From Helicobacter_D sp964464895 (lineage in GTDB: Bacteria > Campylobacterota > Campylobacteria > Campylobacterales > Helicobacteraceae): DNA of 64,000 nt. The stretch lies in NCBI GenBank assembly GCA_964464895.1, contig CAYXGY010000001.1:310001-374000 (forward strand), in the 5' to 3' direction. The translations under genes were made by a program, and so were the position numbers. Positions 1 to 8,834 of the stretch are shown piece by piece. The notes under the pieces were generated by a model that saw only the letters and a program-made list of their open reading frames with translations, was not told where the DNA came from and did no database searches. Each line of letters starts with the position of its first letter. The stretch's first letter is position 1.

Positions 1-785
1 TCAATAAAGCTTTCAAAGTATTCCACATTATGGCGAATCAGTGTATCTACACTTGCAAAATCACCTGTGAAATAAGCAGGTGCTCCACAGCATTTTTGCC
101 CTTTGGCAAGCTTAGCACTTATACCTAGTTTTTCTAAAATCACAAGCAAAGATTCGCCCACTTTTTTATAATTATAATTTCCCAAACAGCCAATAAAAAT
201 TGCTACTTTTGTTGGATTTTGCTCAAGATTCTGTGTAGAATCGGAATCTAAATCCTTTGACTTAGTGAAATTAATTTCCTCTGGATAAGAGTTTAAAAAA
301 CTTTGATTGGCGATTGCACCAAAGATTCTATTTTGAAGCAAAGGCAAAGCAAAACGAGGTTTGATAGAATAACCATCTTTTGTTTTTTGGTAGAGCAAAG
401 GGGCGAAAAGTGCTCCTAACTTAAATCCAAAATCCATTATTTTTCTGTGTTTTAAGAGATAAAAAAAGGCGCGTTTAAACCAAGCGATTCCGTATTTTTG
501 GGCAATTTCATAGCGAATATTTTCAATTAAAGTGTCTGTTGGCAAAGAATTGGGACAAACACTGACGCAAGTGGTACATAAAAAACAAGTTTCAAAAATT
601 TCTTTGGCATTCTTATCTAGGGGAATCTCATCGCGTTGATATGCGCCCAAAAGATCAATAAATCCGCGTGGCGAAGTCGCTTCATCTCCATTAATACCAA
701 AGATTGTGCAATCGGGCAAACATTTACCACATTTTACGCACGCATTACTAGTCTTTAAATAATTGTAATCTTCAAAATGCGCCAT
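1..785 (-). CDS. Fe-S/CCG-domain oxidoreductase subunit, GlpC/GlcF-like (partial, 3' end outside window)
   Basis: My own translation from ATG at 785 runs open to the window edge, giving about 261 residues. Two ferredoxin-type clusters are visible: Cys16-Cys19-Cys22-Cys26 and Cys67-Cys70-Cys73-Cys77. A cysteine-rich CCG segment follows near residue 215 (FIGCLGNYNYKK, then KCCGAPAYFTG). This order is that of GlpC/GlcF-type electron-transfer subunits, which pass electrons from a flavin dehydrogenase to quinone. A GAGG ribosome site lies 8 bases before the ATG, and the gene starts 11 bases after the hemN stop, so the two are probably co-transcribed. A glpC next to hemN is also the order I recall from Helicobacter pylori. 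The substrate cannot be told from the sequence. Confidence 0.8.
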   Translation of the reverse strand, partial: MAHFEDYNYLKTSNACVKCGKCLPDCTIFGINGDEATSPRGFIDLLGAYQRDEIPLDKNAKEIFETCFLCTTCVSVCPNSLPTDTLIENIRYEIAQKYGIAWFKRAFFYLLKHRKIMDFGFKLGALFAPLLYQKTKDGYSIKPRFALPLLQNRIFGAIANQSFLNSYPEEINFTKSKDLDSDSTQNLEQNPTKVAIFIGCLGNYNYKKVGESLLVILEKLGISAKLAKGQKCCGAPAYFTGDFASVDTLIRHNVEYFESFI

Positions 786-796
786 ATTATTACCTC

Positions 797-2170
797 TCAA
801 ATCGTCTTGCTAAACACCTTTTGATTTGTATTAAATTTCTTTAAATAGGCATCAAATGGCATTGCGATATTGCGAATCATTAATGCGCCCGTTTGACTGA
901 CTTTGATTCCTTTCTCATCTATTGCCACTAATCCTACTTCAGACAAAGGTTGTAGCTCCTCTAATGCGTCCTTGAAATATTCTTTGAAATCAATTTGAAA
1001 TTGTTGATTGATAGCACAAAAATCCAATTTAAAATTGCTCATTAATTGCATAATCACCGCTTTTCTAACCTTATCATCAAAACTTAATTGAATCCCTCTA
1101 GCAAAGGGCAAGCGGTGATTGTCCAATGCGTTTTGATATTGTGGCAAATCCTTATAGTTTTGTGCGTAATAATTACTACCTCCACCAATGGAAGTCAATC
1201 CAATGCCAATGGTTTGCGTGCCACCTTGTGTGCTATATCCTTGAAAATTTCTTTGTAACTGCCCCTTTTGAATGGATTTAAACAACTCATCATCTGGTTT
1301 TGCAAAGTGGTCCATTCCAATCATTTGGTAACCCTTTTGAAGTAAATAATGAATCGTCCATTCTAAGATTCTAAGCTTCTCTGCGGGTTGCGGAAGTGTT
1401 GTTTCATCAATTTTGCGCATTGTTTTTTTAATCCAAGGGACATGCGCATAATTAAAGATTGCAAGACGATCCGGGTCCAAAAGCAAACAAGATTCTAAAG
1501 TCTGCTTAAAAGTCTCCAAATTCTGATAAGGCAAACCATAAATCAAGTCAAAATTAATCGAAGTAATCCCAAACGATCTTGCTAAATCAATCGCCTTTTT
1601 GACAAGCTCAAAGGATTGGATTCTGTGGATTGCATTTTGCACTTTTTCATTAAAGTCTTGGATTCCGAAGCTTAGACGATTGAATCCTCCCTCTTTTAAA
1701 ACCTCCATTTGTGCTTGCTCAAAAAATCTAGGGTCAATCTCACAGGCAATTTCTGCACTTTTACTGAAATTTGGGAAAGTTTCTCTCAATAAGTTAATCA
1801 GGATTCCTAATTCTTGTGCATTAAAAAAAGTAGGCGTACCTCCCCCAAAATGCAGCTGATGAACGGGCTTTGTCGTATCCATTGCTTCTTTTAATAAATT
1901 TAATTCTTTTTTGAGATACTCCAAATAAACTGCTTTGTTTTCTTCTTTGCTTGTATAGACGACATTGCAGCCACAAAAATAACAAGCACTCCGACAAAAT
2001 GGCAAATGCACATAAAGCGAAAGCGGGCTTTTATCTGCCTTTAAATCTCGTAAATACGAATCTAGTGCGTAGTTTTCATTAAATTCTATTGCGGTAGGAT
2101 AACTAGTATAACGCGGACCGGGCTTAGAATAAGTAGCGAATTGTTTAAAATCAATCTTGCTTGATTGCAT
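797..2170 (-). CDS. hemN: Oxygen-independent coproporphyrinogen III oxidase
   Basis: This radical-SAM enzyme decarboxylates coproporphyrinogen III to protoporphyrinogen IX for haem synthesis without oxygen. The N-terminal signature PRYTSYPTA separates true HemN from HemW-like proteins. The cluster motif HLPFCRSACYFCGC supplies Cys59, Cys63 and Cys66, plus Cys68, and HFGGGTPTF is the glycine-rich SAM motif. I start at ATG 2170 (457 aa) because AAGGA lies about 9 bases upstream. The frame also extends to a TTG at 2221, but that would overlap the upstream gene and has no ribosome site. The C-terminal HemN domain runs to the end. It sits between an uncharacterised gene and the glpC-like gene on the same strand. 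Confidence 0.93.
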   Translation of the reverse strand: MQSSKIDFKQFATYSKPGPRYTSYPTAIEFNENYALDSYLRDLKADKSPLSLYVHLPFCRSACYFCGCNVVYTSKEENKAVYLEYLKKELNLLKEAMDTTKPVHQLHFGGGTPTFFNAQELGILINLLRETFPNFSKSAEIACEIDPRFFEQAQMEVLKEGGFNRLSFGIQDFNEKVQNAIHRIQSFELVKKAIDLARSFGITSINFDLIYGLPYQNLETFKQTLESCLLLDPDRLAIFNYAHVPWIKKTMRKIDETTLPQPAEKLRILEWTIHYLLQKGYQMIGMDHFAKPDDELFKSIQKGQLQRNFQGYSTQGGTQTIGIGLTSIGGGSNYYAQNYKDLPQYQNALDNHRLPFARGIQLSFDDKVRKAVIMQLMSNFKLDFCAINQQFQIDFKEYFKDALEELQPLSEVGLVAIDEKGIKVSQTGALMIRNIAMPFDAYLKKFNTNQKVFSKTI

Positions 2171-2189
2171 TTTATAGAATCCTTGTTGA

Positions 2190-2612
2190 TTAGAGTGAAT
2201 GAGGGATTTTAGAAATCTCAAAAAACAAATAAGGGTAACGTTTTTTAAGATTTTTTACCAAAGCCTTGGGTTCTTTTTTGTAATTCTTTGCTTCTTTTAA
2301 TGCAATACACCATACATCTTCAAAGTCAATGGGGACATTATAATAAATCTCTTGTTCTAACTTAAAAAGATATTTGTCTATTTCAAGTTGTTTAGCAGAT
2401 TCTAAAAGTTGCTGCATATTTTTCTTGGACACAAGATAAAACTCTTGTGCATTTTTATCCTTGAAACAATAGGTCAAATCTCCATCTAATGCAGAATCCT
2501 CAATCATTACTTGCGTCTTTGCACCTCTTAAAATTTCTTGTAGAGATTCGTAAAGATTGTTTGTTTGCTGCACTGAATTTGTTTGTTTTATTAGCGGTTT
2601 TGGTGTAGCCAA
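2190..2612 (-). CDS. Conserved protein of unknown function, TTG start inside argF
   Basis: A 140-residue cytosolic-looking protein with no signal peptide or membrane segment and no motif I recognise. It is rich in Lys, Glu and Leu, with aromatic stretches near the C-terminus (KKRYPYLFFEI). The frame is open to 2780, but upstream of 2612 it only mirrors argF in another frame. I choose TTG at 2612 because AAAGGAG sits 7 bases before it; the next in-frame start candidates lack such a site. The start overlaps the last 22 bases of argF and the stop lies 20 bases before hemN, so it is probably translated from the argF-hemN-glpC message. Function unknown. Confidence 0.65.
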   Translation of the reverse strand: MATPKPLIKQTNSVQQTNNLYESLQEILRGAKTQVMIEDSALDGDLTYCFKDKNAQEFYLVSKKNMQQLLESAKQLEIDKYLFKLEQEIYYNVPIDFEDVWCIALKEAKNYKKEPKALVKNLKKRYPYLFFEISKIPHSL

Positions 2613-3511
2613 ACCATTACTCCTTTTTGTGCATGTAAGCGATTCTCTGCCTCTTGAAAAATTTTGCTTTGTTTGGATTCCAAAACTTCTTCTGTAACCT
2701 CTTGTCCGCGATAAGCTGGCAAGCAATGCAAAAAGATTGCGTCTTCTTTCGCAAGTCGCATTAGTTCGCAATCCACACAATAATCTTTAAAGGCTTTTTT
2801 CCTTGCTTCTTTTTGCTCTTCTTGCCCCATTGAAGCCCAAGTATCAGTTGTTACAACATCAGCCCCTGTGACTACTTCTTGAGGGTTTTCACTTAGCAAA
2901 ATCTTCGCGCCTGAAATTTTAGCAAAACTTTCCGCCTTTTGCAGAATATTTTTAGAAACTTCATAATCTTTTGGAGAAGCAATCCGCAATGTAAAACCAA
3001 GTTTAGCCGCAAGCATAAGCCAAGAATGCGCCATATTATTACCATCGCCAATATAAGCCACTATGGGATTCTCATCTTTGCCGCATTCTTGCATTGTTAA
3101 ATAATCCGCAAGGAGTTGCATAGGGTGAAAGTCATCACTCAATCCATTAATCACAGGCACACTAGAATACTCTGCAAACTCTTCTATACGCGAATGCTGA
3201 TGTGTTCGCATCATCACTAAATCTACCATAGAAGAAAGCACGCGTGCGGTATCTTTGATTGGCTCACCGCGTCCTAATTGTGTATCATTGCTAGACAAAA
3301 AGATTCCATTGCCACCCAATTGATAGATTCCTGTTTCAAAGCTAATGCGCGTCCTTGTAGAACTCTTTTCAAAGATCATTCCCAAAGTCTTATGCGCAAG
3401 TGGCTGACTATATTTTCCACTTTTAATTTCCTTTTTAAGACTTTTAGCAAGAGTTAAGATTTCTAAAATTTCCTCTTTACTAAAATCTGCCAAAGTCAAA
3501 AAATGTCGCAT
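2591..3511 (-). CDS. argF: Ornithine carbamoyltransferase
   Basis: Makes citrulline from ornithine and carbamoyl phosphate in arginine synthesis. The family signatures are present: carbamoyl-phosphate motif SSTRTR near residue 52, HPMQLLADYLT in the middle, and the ornithine-site motif HCLPAYRG near residue 265. ATG 3511 gives 306 aa, the usual length, with GGAG 7 bases upstream; a longer frame to 3556 has no ribosome site. Its last codons overlap the start of the next gene. Divergent hypA starts about 100 bases away. No other arginine biosynthesis gene is in the window. Confidence 0.95.
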   Translation of the reverse strand: MRHFLTLADFSKEEILEILTLAKSLKKEIKSGKYSQPLAHKTLGMIFEKSSTRTRISFETGIYQLGGNGIFLSSNDTQLGRGEPIKDTARVLSSMVDLVMMRTHQHSRIEEFAEYSSVPVINGLSDDFHPMQLLADYLTMQECGKDENPIVAYIGDGNNMAHSWLMLAAKLGFTLRIASPKDYEVSKNILQKAESFAKISGAKILLSENPQEVVTGADVVTTDTWASMGQEEQKEARKKAFKDYCVDCELMRLAKEDAIFLHCLPAYRGQEVTEEVLESKQSKIFQEAENRLHAQKGVMVWLHQNR

Positions 3512-3583
3512 TACGTAGCTCCAAATAGTGAAATTAAAAGATTTGATTTTATCCAATCAAGCTAAAATAAAACTTTAAAGCCT

Positions 3584-3594
3584 TATAATATAAT
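3584..3594 (+). promoter_or_regulatory. Tandem TATAAT -10 elements upstream of hypA
   Basis: Two overlapping TATAAT boxes (3584-3589 and 3589-3594) lie 24-34 bases before the hypA ATG, with AAGG 7 bases before the start. No clear -35 box is visible, which is normal for Helicobacter housekeeping promoters. The element lies in the divergent argF/hypA gap. Confidence 0.5.
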
Positions 3595-3617
3595 GATTTT
3601 CTTAGATAAGGCTAACT

Positions 3618-3962
3618 ATGCACGAATTTTCTATCGTTTCCTCTCTTTTAGAATCTTGCGAGGAAATTGCACACGACAATCACGCAACAAAAGTCCTTGC
3701 AATTCATTTAGATATTGGCGAACGTAGCGGAGTGAATGTCGCCCTGCTCAAAAGCGCGTTTGAGGAATTTAAAGCGGGAAGCCTCTGTGAAGAATCCAAA
3801 CTTTTAGTCCAAGAATCTAAAGTAGAACTCACCTGCAATTCTTGTCATCAAAGTAGCATTCCAAAAGAACTAAACTACACACATTGCCCCCTCTGTGGAA
3901 GCAATCAAGTCAGCATTACAAAGGGAAATGCAATGCTGCTCTTGCGCCTAGAAATGGAATGA
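3618..3962 (+). CDS. hypA: Hydrogenase/urease nickel incorporation protein
   Basis: A nickel metallochaperone for [NiFe]-hydrogenase maturation and, in Helicobacter, often urease. The N-terminus MHEFSIV carries the conserved His2 of the nickel site (family knowledge). Zinc-site cysteines are visible as CNSC (Cys73, Cys76) and CPLC (Cys90, Cys93). The length of 114 aa is typical. It is transcribed alone here, divergent from argF and convergent with the glycosyltransferase that ends at 3975. No hydrogenase structural gene is in the window. Confidence 0.95.
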   Translation: MHEFSIVSSLLESCEEIAHDNHATKVLAIHLDIGERSGVNVALLKSAFEEFKAGSLCEESKLLVQESKVELTCNSCHQSSIPKELNYTHCPLCGSNQVSITKGNAMLLLRLEME

Positions 3963-3974
3963 ATCAAATGCCCA

Positions 3975-5025
3975 TTATCGTATTTCTTGAATCTTTGATT
4001 TCACTAGTTGATAGAATCGTTCCAGATAATCCTTATAATTCTCCTTAAAATCTTTAAACAAAGGAATCGCATCATATTCTCCGCTATAACTTCCGCCACT
4101 CCATAGATTACATTCTTCCCCTATAATAACTTCAAGAGTTGGAATCCTAAGATTATCTGCAATATGGACATTCCCTGTATTGACACTCACAAACAAATCT
4201 AATCGTGAAGTAATCTCTACTAAATTTAAAATATCTGCATTGTTACAAAAGACTTTAAGATTTTGGGATTCGTTGATTTCTAGCTTTATGGGATTTGTTT
4301 CATAAGTTGTGAGAATAAATAAAATTTGTGGAAATTCTTTACTTAAGGATTCTGCAAGAGAAATCCAATCATTCAGAGAAAAATTAAAATTGCTCATATT
4401 ATTCCCAAAAGGATTGATGCCAATAATCCTAGAGAACTCCCCCCCCCCTCATAGCACAAGATTTCAAAAAGGATTCTACAACTTCTTTATTGGAATCAGA
4501 AGTTTGTAATCTACATTGAGAGAAATCTATTTTTGAAATCGCTTTATCATAATATTCTGGATTAATTTGCCTGACAAATGCTAGCCCCCATCCACTCGCA
4601 TGACCTGATAGATTTTTATAACCTGTTGGCATAACAAATTGCTTTGAAAATAAAACAAGGAATTTTCTTCTCACAAAAACAATTATTTTAGGAATCCTAA
4701 CTAATCTTGCAACTATAATCTTAAAACTACGCGCAAAAGGTATTAACAAAATATCTAATCTTCTTTTTGAAAGTGCGCCGAAAAGATGTCTTATTTTTTT
4801 ATTACTCAGTACATCGGAATGACCTCTCATATTTGGAATAATGATAAATTCACTAATAAAACCATAATTTCTAAATATGTTCCGAACTCGTTCATCACAA
4901 AACACAATGATTTTTGACTCTGGATACAAAACAGACAAAGCATACAATGCTTTAATATTTACAATACTGTCTCCAATCATTTCCTGTGATAAATCATAGC
5001 CAATCACTTGAGGCGAGATAAACAT
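3975..5025 (-). CDS. Family 9 (heptosyltransferase-like) glycosyltransferase, phase-variable, out of frame as written
   Basis: Two half-ORFs in different frames join across a G10 tract at 4439-4448. The N-terminal half starts at ATG 5025 (AAAGG 7 bases upstream) and stops at 4429, just past the tract. The C-terminal half reads on in the neighbouring frame to 3975 and holds the ADP-heptose:LPS-transferase features: an IIGINPFGNN segment, then FVSVNTGNVHIADNL, the usual T/G-x-x-HIA signature of GT9 enzymes. With nine or twelve Gs the two join into about 349 aa. As written the gene is OFF. The likely role is adding a sugar to the LPS core or another surface glycan; donor and acceptor are unknown. 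Confidence 0.8.
4439..4448 (-). repeat. Homopolymer tract, G10 on the coding strand
   Basis: Ten consecutive Cs on the plus strand (Gs in the message) inside the GT9-like gene. Loss of one G restores a continuous frame (ATG AGG GGG GGG GAG TTC); ten Gs lead to TAG three codons later. Slipped-strand mispairing at such tracts is the established phase-variation mechanism in Helicobacter and Campylobacter. Confidence 0.9.
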
Positions 5026-5063
5026 ATAAAACCTTTTACGACTGATGATTTTCCTAAAGGACT

Positions 5064-5069
5064 ATCATA
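5064..5069 (-). promoter_or_regulatory. Possible -10 box of the phase-variable glycosyltransferase
   Basis: TATGAT on the minus strand, about 40 bases upstream of ATG 5025, in the 149-base gap after feoB. The rest of this gap is AT-rich. It also holds a short AAAACT/AGTTTT inverted repeat just past the feoB stop that could be a weak terminator. No -35 box is evident. Confidence 0.35.
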
Positions 5070-5174
5070 ACAAAATCCTAATTCCAATCCTCTTAACGCA
5101 AAAAATATTCTGAGCATAAAATAATAAAAACTACCTTAACAGTCCAAAAACTCTTTAAAGTTTTCAACGCATTT

Positions 5175-7301
5175 TTAATTCAGAATCGCACCTGCAATAA
5201 GCGAACCAAGAAGTGCCACAATATAAGCGCATACACTCGTTAAAAGAAACAAGAAGATAATATACTTCAGCCCGCCCGCTTCTTTGCCAAAAACTACCGT
5301 CGCGGCAAGACATGGATTATAAATCATGATAAATAGAATAAACGCAACGGCAGTTTGCAGAGGAATCGCATTTTTGATAATCTCCATAAGCGTTTCACTC
5401 TCCTCATCGACATCGCTTCCGAGTGAATAGAGCACGCCCATTGTCGAAATCACAACCTCTTTTGCCGCCAATCCGCTCAAGAGTGCCACACTCATGCGCC
5501 AATCGAATCCAAGCGGCGCAAAGATGGGCTCAATCAGCTTGCCCGTCATTCCAAGATAGCTATTTTCAATCAGCGATTCTTCGAGCGCAAATTCGAGCCT
5601 TTCTCGCGCTTCTTCATTTAATGTTTGTTCTATTTTACTTTCATAAATCGCCTTTGTTTCTTCTTGGATTGGATACGAGCTTGCAAACCAAATCAAGACA
5701 GAAGCTGCCAAGATGAAAGTCCCCGCTTTTTTAAGATACATCTTTGCCTTTGTGTAAATAGCGAACCAAACCAAGTGCCAATTGGGCATACGATATTTTG
5801 GCATTTCCATGACAAATGGCTCATCTGTACCTCTAAATGCGGTTAGGCGCAGAATCTTTGCCATAATAAGCCCAAGCAATGCGCCTAGGATATAGATTCC
5901 AAACAACCAATTCCCGGCAAGTTGCGCAGGAAAAAACGCACCGACGAATAAGACATAAACGGGCAAGCGCGCCCCGCAGCTCATAAAATTGATGATAAAA
6001 AGCGTGAGCAATCTATCCTTGCGACTCTTCAACGTCCTTGTTGCCATAAATGCGGGCACAGAGCAGCCAAACCCCGTTACAAGAGGAATAAAACTCTTGC
6101 CATGCAAGCCAAATTTATGAAAGAATCCATCTAATAAAAACGCGACACGAGACATATAGCCTGTTGTCTCTAATAGCGCGATTCCAAAGAATAAAATCAC
6201 GATATTGGGCAAAAACAAAACCACAGCACCAACGCCGCCAAGGATTCCGTCGGCAAGCAAAGACGAAAAAGCCTCGTTTGGCACATTGTCTTTAACCAAA
6301 TCTCCAAGCCAACCGAAAAATGCCTCAATCCAATCCATAGGCAACGCGCCAAGCGTAAAGGTGAGCTGAAACAATGCCCACATGAAAAACAAAAATATTG
6401 GAATCCCTGCATATTTGTTGATGAGAATCTTATCAATCGTGTGCGTATGATTGCGCGTTTTTTTGGTTTCGTAATCAATTGTTTCGGTAATCAATCCCTG
6501 CACAAATGCGTTGAGTTCGTCTAAGAAAATCTCTTTATTAGAAGGCGTGTCATAAATCGTATAGAGAGCATTTAAAGATTCTTGCAATTTTTGGGATAGT
6601 TCCAGCCAAATGGGCTTTTCGTGTAGAATCGCAAATATCTTTTCATCTTGTTTGAGCAACAAAATCGCAACTTGGCGCGCACTTAAGCGGAGCGATTCGA
6701 TACTCGTGTCTTTTTTACTCTCGATAAATTCTTCTAAATGCAAAATCTCTGTTTCAATCGCATTGCTATAAATGCGTTTATTGGTGCTCTGCCCCGTTTC
6801 GTGCATTTCTATAATGTTATCAAGCAAAAATTCCAAGTTCTCTTTTGTGTGTGCAGACACGCACACGCTTGGAATCCCGAGCAATTCACTCAATGCTTTT
6901 TCGTTAATCTTTATCCCCTCTTTTTGCGCCTCATCACTCATATTGAGTGCCAAAATCATCTTTTTTTGCATTTCGAGCAGCTGCGCACTCAAGAGTAGGT
7001 TGCGTTCTAGATTTGTAGAATCGGCGACATTAACGATTAAGTCATAATCATTAGATTCCACAAAATTTTTGGTAATTTTTTCCTCTTCAGAATATCCATA
7101 GAGCGAATATGTCCCGGGTAAATCGATGATTTGGAGCATATAGCCCTTGTGCGTCGTGCTCGCCTCGGCTTTTTCGACCGTTACGCCCGGGAAATTTCCG
7201 ACTTTCATCGTAGAATGACACAGCGCATTAATCAACAAACTCTTGCCGACATTGGGCTGCCCTATGAATGCAATTCGGATTAGTTTTGACTTCACACCCA
7301 T
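5175..7301 (-). CDS. feoB: Ferrous iron transporter, GTPase-permease
   Basis: The main Fe(II) importer of the inner membrane. The N-terminal G domain shows G1 GQPNVGKS, G3 DLPGTYS and G4 NMSD; a helical spacer and a membrane part with two gate repeats follow (LVTGFGCSVPAFMATRTL, then a second cysteine-containing repeat near FIMIYNPCLAATV). ATG 7301 gives 708 aa and is preceded by AGGAAG; the longer frame to 7379 overlaps feoA and is not used. It follows the feoA stop by a few bases, so it is co-transcribed. One hand-counted stretch (5461-5520, 35 of 60 G+C) is richer than most of the window, but others are not. Confidence 0.96.
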   Translation of the reverse strand: MGVKSKLIRIAFIGQPNVGKSLLINALCHSTMKVGNFPGVTVEKAEASTTHKGYMLQIIDLPGTYSLYGYSEEEKITKNFVESNDYDLIVNVADSTNLERNLLLSAQLLEMQKKMILALNMSDEAQKEGIKINEKALSELLGIPSVCVSAHTKENLEFLLDNIIEMHETGQSTNKRIYSNAIETEILHLEEFIESKKDTSIESLRLSARQVAILLLKQDEKIFAILHEKPIWLELSQKLQESLNALYTIYDTPSNKEIFLDELNAFVQGLITETIDYETKKTRNHTHTIDKILINKYAGIPIFLFFMWALFQLTFTLGALPMDWIEAFFGWLGDLVKDNVPNEAFSSLLADGILGGVGAVVLFLPNIVILFFGIALLETTGYMSRVAFLLDGFFHKFGLHGKSFIPLVTGFGCSVPAFMATRTLKSRKDRLLTLFIINFMSCGARLPVYVLFVGAFFPAQLAGNWLFGIYILGALLGLIMAKILRLTAFRGTDEPFVMEMPKYRMPNWHLVWFAIYTKAKMYLKKAGTFILAASVLIWFASSYPIQEETKAIYESKIEQTLNEEARERLEFALEESLIENSYLGMTGKLIEPIFAPLGFDWRMSVALLSGLAAKEVVISTMGVLYSLGSDVDEESETLMEIIKNAIPLQTAVAFILFIMIYNPCLAATVVFGKEAGGLKYIIFLFLLTSVCAYIVALLGSLIAGAILN

Positions 7302-7308
7302 TTTCTTC

Positions 7309-7533
7309 CTACACTCTTTTAACCTCAATCGCATTCGCTTCATCGGCACGCAAAACAATGCAATTTCTATCAAGCTCAATAAGAATAGTAGAACCGCCTA
7401 GCGAAGTCTCAAGTTTTTTGATTTGTTTTGCCTTAGAGATTCCGAAGCTAAAGAATCGGTCGCGCAATTGTTCATCTACTCCCAAATGCGTAATAATGCC
7501 ATATTCCCCATTTTTAAGCGCATTGATTGTCAT
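7309..7533 (-). CDS. feoA: Ferrous iron transport accessory protein (SH3-like)
   Basis: A 74-residue FeoA, the small cytosolic SH3-fold partner of FeoB. The order of glycine turns, LGVDEQLRDRFFSFGI followed by LETSLGGSTILIELD, and the ending NCIVLRADEANAIEV are typical of the family. GGGAG lies about 6 bases before the ATG. First gene of the feoA-feoB unit, behind a TATAAT box and a Fur-box-like site. Confidence 0.9.
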   Translation of the reverse strand: MTINALKNGEYGIITHLGVDEQLRDRFFSFGISKAKQIKKLETSLGGSTILIELDRNCIVLRADEANAIEVKRV

Positions 7534-7560
7534 TTTAAGCTCCCACTTGAGTCTTTATAA

Positions 7561-7622
7561 ATTATATTAAAATTTTAGCTTTTAGAAAGTTAAAGCAATA
7601 TTAAAATTGATTATCATTTTAA
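7561..7622 (-). promoter_or_regulatory. feoAB promoter with Fur-box-like element
   Basis: On the minus strand a TATAAT -10 box lies at 7566-7561, about 30 bases before the feoA ATG. About 40 bases further upstream, at 7604-7622, the sequence AAATGATAATCAATTT resembles the GATAAT-x-ATTATC Fur consensus. Iron-dependent repression by Fur is the known control of feo in many bacteria; here it is inferred from the site alone. The rest of the 204-base gap holds nothing I recognise. Confidence 0.5.
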
Positions 7623-7737
7623 AATCTGTGAAATACTCTTTAATAAAAAATTCATTCTTAGGCAAAGTTAGGCAAAGCATAAGAAGATTGAAAAATAAAT
7701 ATAAAAGTTTAAATGGAAATTATTTTGTAGTTTGCAA

Positions 7738-8289
7738 TCAAATCTCTTCTGCCCATTTTAGAATGGTATCTTTTTGAGAGATGAAATTATCAAAGTGATG
7801 TGAGCCACCCTCTTCAATGATGAGTTTAGAATCTTTAAATTTCTGCGCTGCGATTCTATAATCTAACACTTGGTCGCCACTCTGCAAAAGCACACAATAG
7901 AGTTCTGACGTGATAGAATCCACAAAATATTGCTTGAGACTCTCCACCAAATTTAAACTCCAAAAAAACGAGCTTTGATTATAAGGAACATAGATTCGCC
8001 CAATTGCTGGCAACAAAGTCTTATAAGCATCAATCACAGGATTAATCAGAACGGCTTTTAGATTATATTTTTGGGCTAAAAATGTCGCATAATAACCACC
8101 AAGAGAACTACCCACAAGGCAAATCTTATGCGATTGAGAATGCTTCAAGATTAACGATTCTATGAGATTGATTGCCAAAGCAGGCACATAAGGGAGATTT
8201 GGGGTTAGCGCATCAGGGGCAAAAGCCACTATTTGCTTGCCTTTATAACATAACCCAACACTACGAAACCCGTGCAAATACAATAGCAC
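7738..8289 (-). CDS. YqiA-type alpha/beta-hydrolase (esterase)
   Basis: A 183-residue serine hydrolase of the YqiA/UPF0227 family. It starts MLLYLHGF, the short N-terminus of this family, with the oxyanion HG motif. The nucleophile elbow is GSSLGG (Ser62); a likely acid lies in QSGDQVLDY and the catalytic His in GGSHHFD near the C-terminus. GTG 8289 is the start, with AAGGGG about 7 bases upstream. It lies 16 bases after tpx on the same strand, so co-transcription is likely. The natural ester is not known; family members cleave short acyl esters. Confidence 0.8.
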   Translation of the reverse strand: MLLYLHGFRSVGLCYKGKQIVAFAPDALTPNLPYVPALAINLIESLILKHSQSHKICLVGSSLGGYYATFLAQKYNLKAVLINPVIDAYKTLLPAIGRIYVPYNQSSFFWSLNLVESLKQYFVDSITSELYCVLLQSGDQVLDYRIAAQKFKDSKLIIEEGGSHHFDNFISQKDTILKWAEEI

Positions 8290-8305
8290 CCTAATGCCCC
8301 TTAAA

Positions 8306-8800
8306 TTATTTGACAGCTTTTAGTGCCACTTCATAATTTGGCTCACTTGTAATTTCACTCACGATTTCTTTATGAACAATCTCACCTTCAGGATTGACAA
8401 CAAAAACCGCACGCGCCAATAAGCCTTCCAATGGAGAACCTGCCAATACTACCCCATAAGAATCACCGAAGTCTTTGTTTCTAAAATCACTCAAAGCAGT
8501 TACATTTTCAATTCCCTCCGTAGAACAAAACCTACCTTGCGCGAAAGGGAGGTCAAGAGAGACGACAAAAACTTGTGCATTGGGAATATCTGCAGCCTTT
8601 TCATTAAATTTGCGTGTTTGTGTTGCACAAACACCTGTATCTAGGGAAGGCACAACATTGATAATTTGATATTTACCACTTGCACCTCCTACACTTTTAA
8701 TGCTCAAATCCCCTGCAACTAAATCTACTTTAGGGGCTTTTTCGCCAACTTTAACTTCTTTACCCGCAAGTGTTACTGCGCTACCTTTGAAAGTTACCAT
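8306..8800 (-). CDS. tpx: Thiol peroxidase (atypical 2-Cys peroxiredoxin)
   Basis: Reduces hydrogen peroxide and organic hydroperoxides using thioredoxin. The peroxidatic Cys58 is in PSLDTGVCATQTRKF and the resolving Cys92 in AQGRFCSTEG, the diagnostic Tpx pair. The length of 164 aa is normal. No signal peptide is visible, so the protein looks cytosolic, although Tpx can be periplasmic in other bacteria. An inverted repeat at 8835-8850 in its leader may be an operator. Confidence 0.95.
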   Translation of the reverse strand: MVTFKGSAVTLAGKEVKVGEKAPKVDLVAGDLSIKSVGGASGKYQIINVVPSLDTGVCATQTRKFNEKAADIPNAQVFVVSLDLPFAQGRFCSTEGIENVTALSDFRNKDFGDSYGVVLAGSPLEGLLARAVFVVNPEGEIVHKEIVSEITSEPNYEVALKAVK

Positions 8801-8834
8801 TTTGTTTCCTTAAAAATATTTTGCAAATTGAGTG

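Noticed and set aside
2170..2221. hemN starting at TTG 2221
   Set aside because: It would overlap the upstream gene, has no ribosome site, and the ATG at 2170 gives the family's usual N-terminus and length.
2612..2780. Upstream extension of the uncharacterised gene into argF (to 2780)
   Set aside because: The added residues only mirror argF in another frame (Arg/Cys-rich), while a good ribosome site supports TTG 2612.
5175..7533. feoAB as a recently transferred island because some stretches are GC-rich
   Set aside because: Hand counts vary (35/60 at 5461-5520, but 26/60 in the next line), and nuoG and fdh lines reach similar values; no flanking mobile element is seen.
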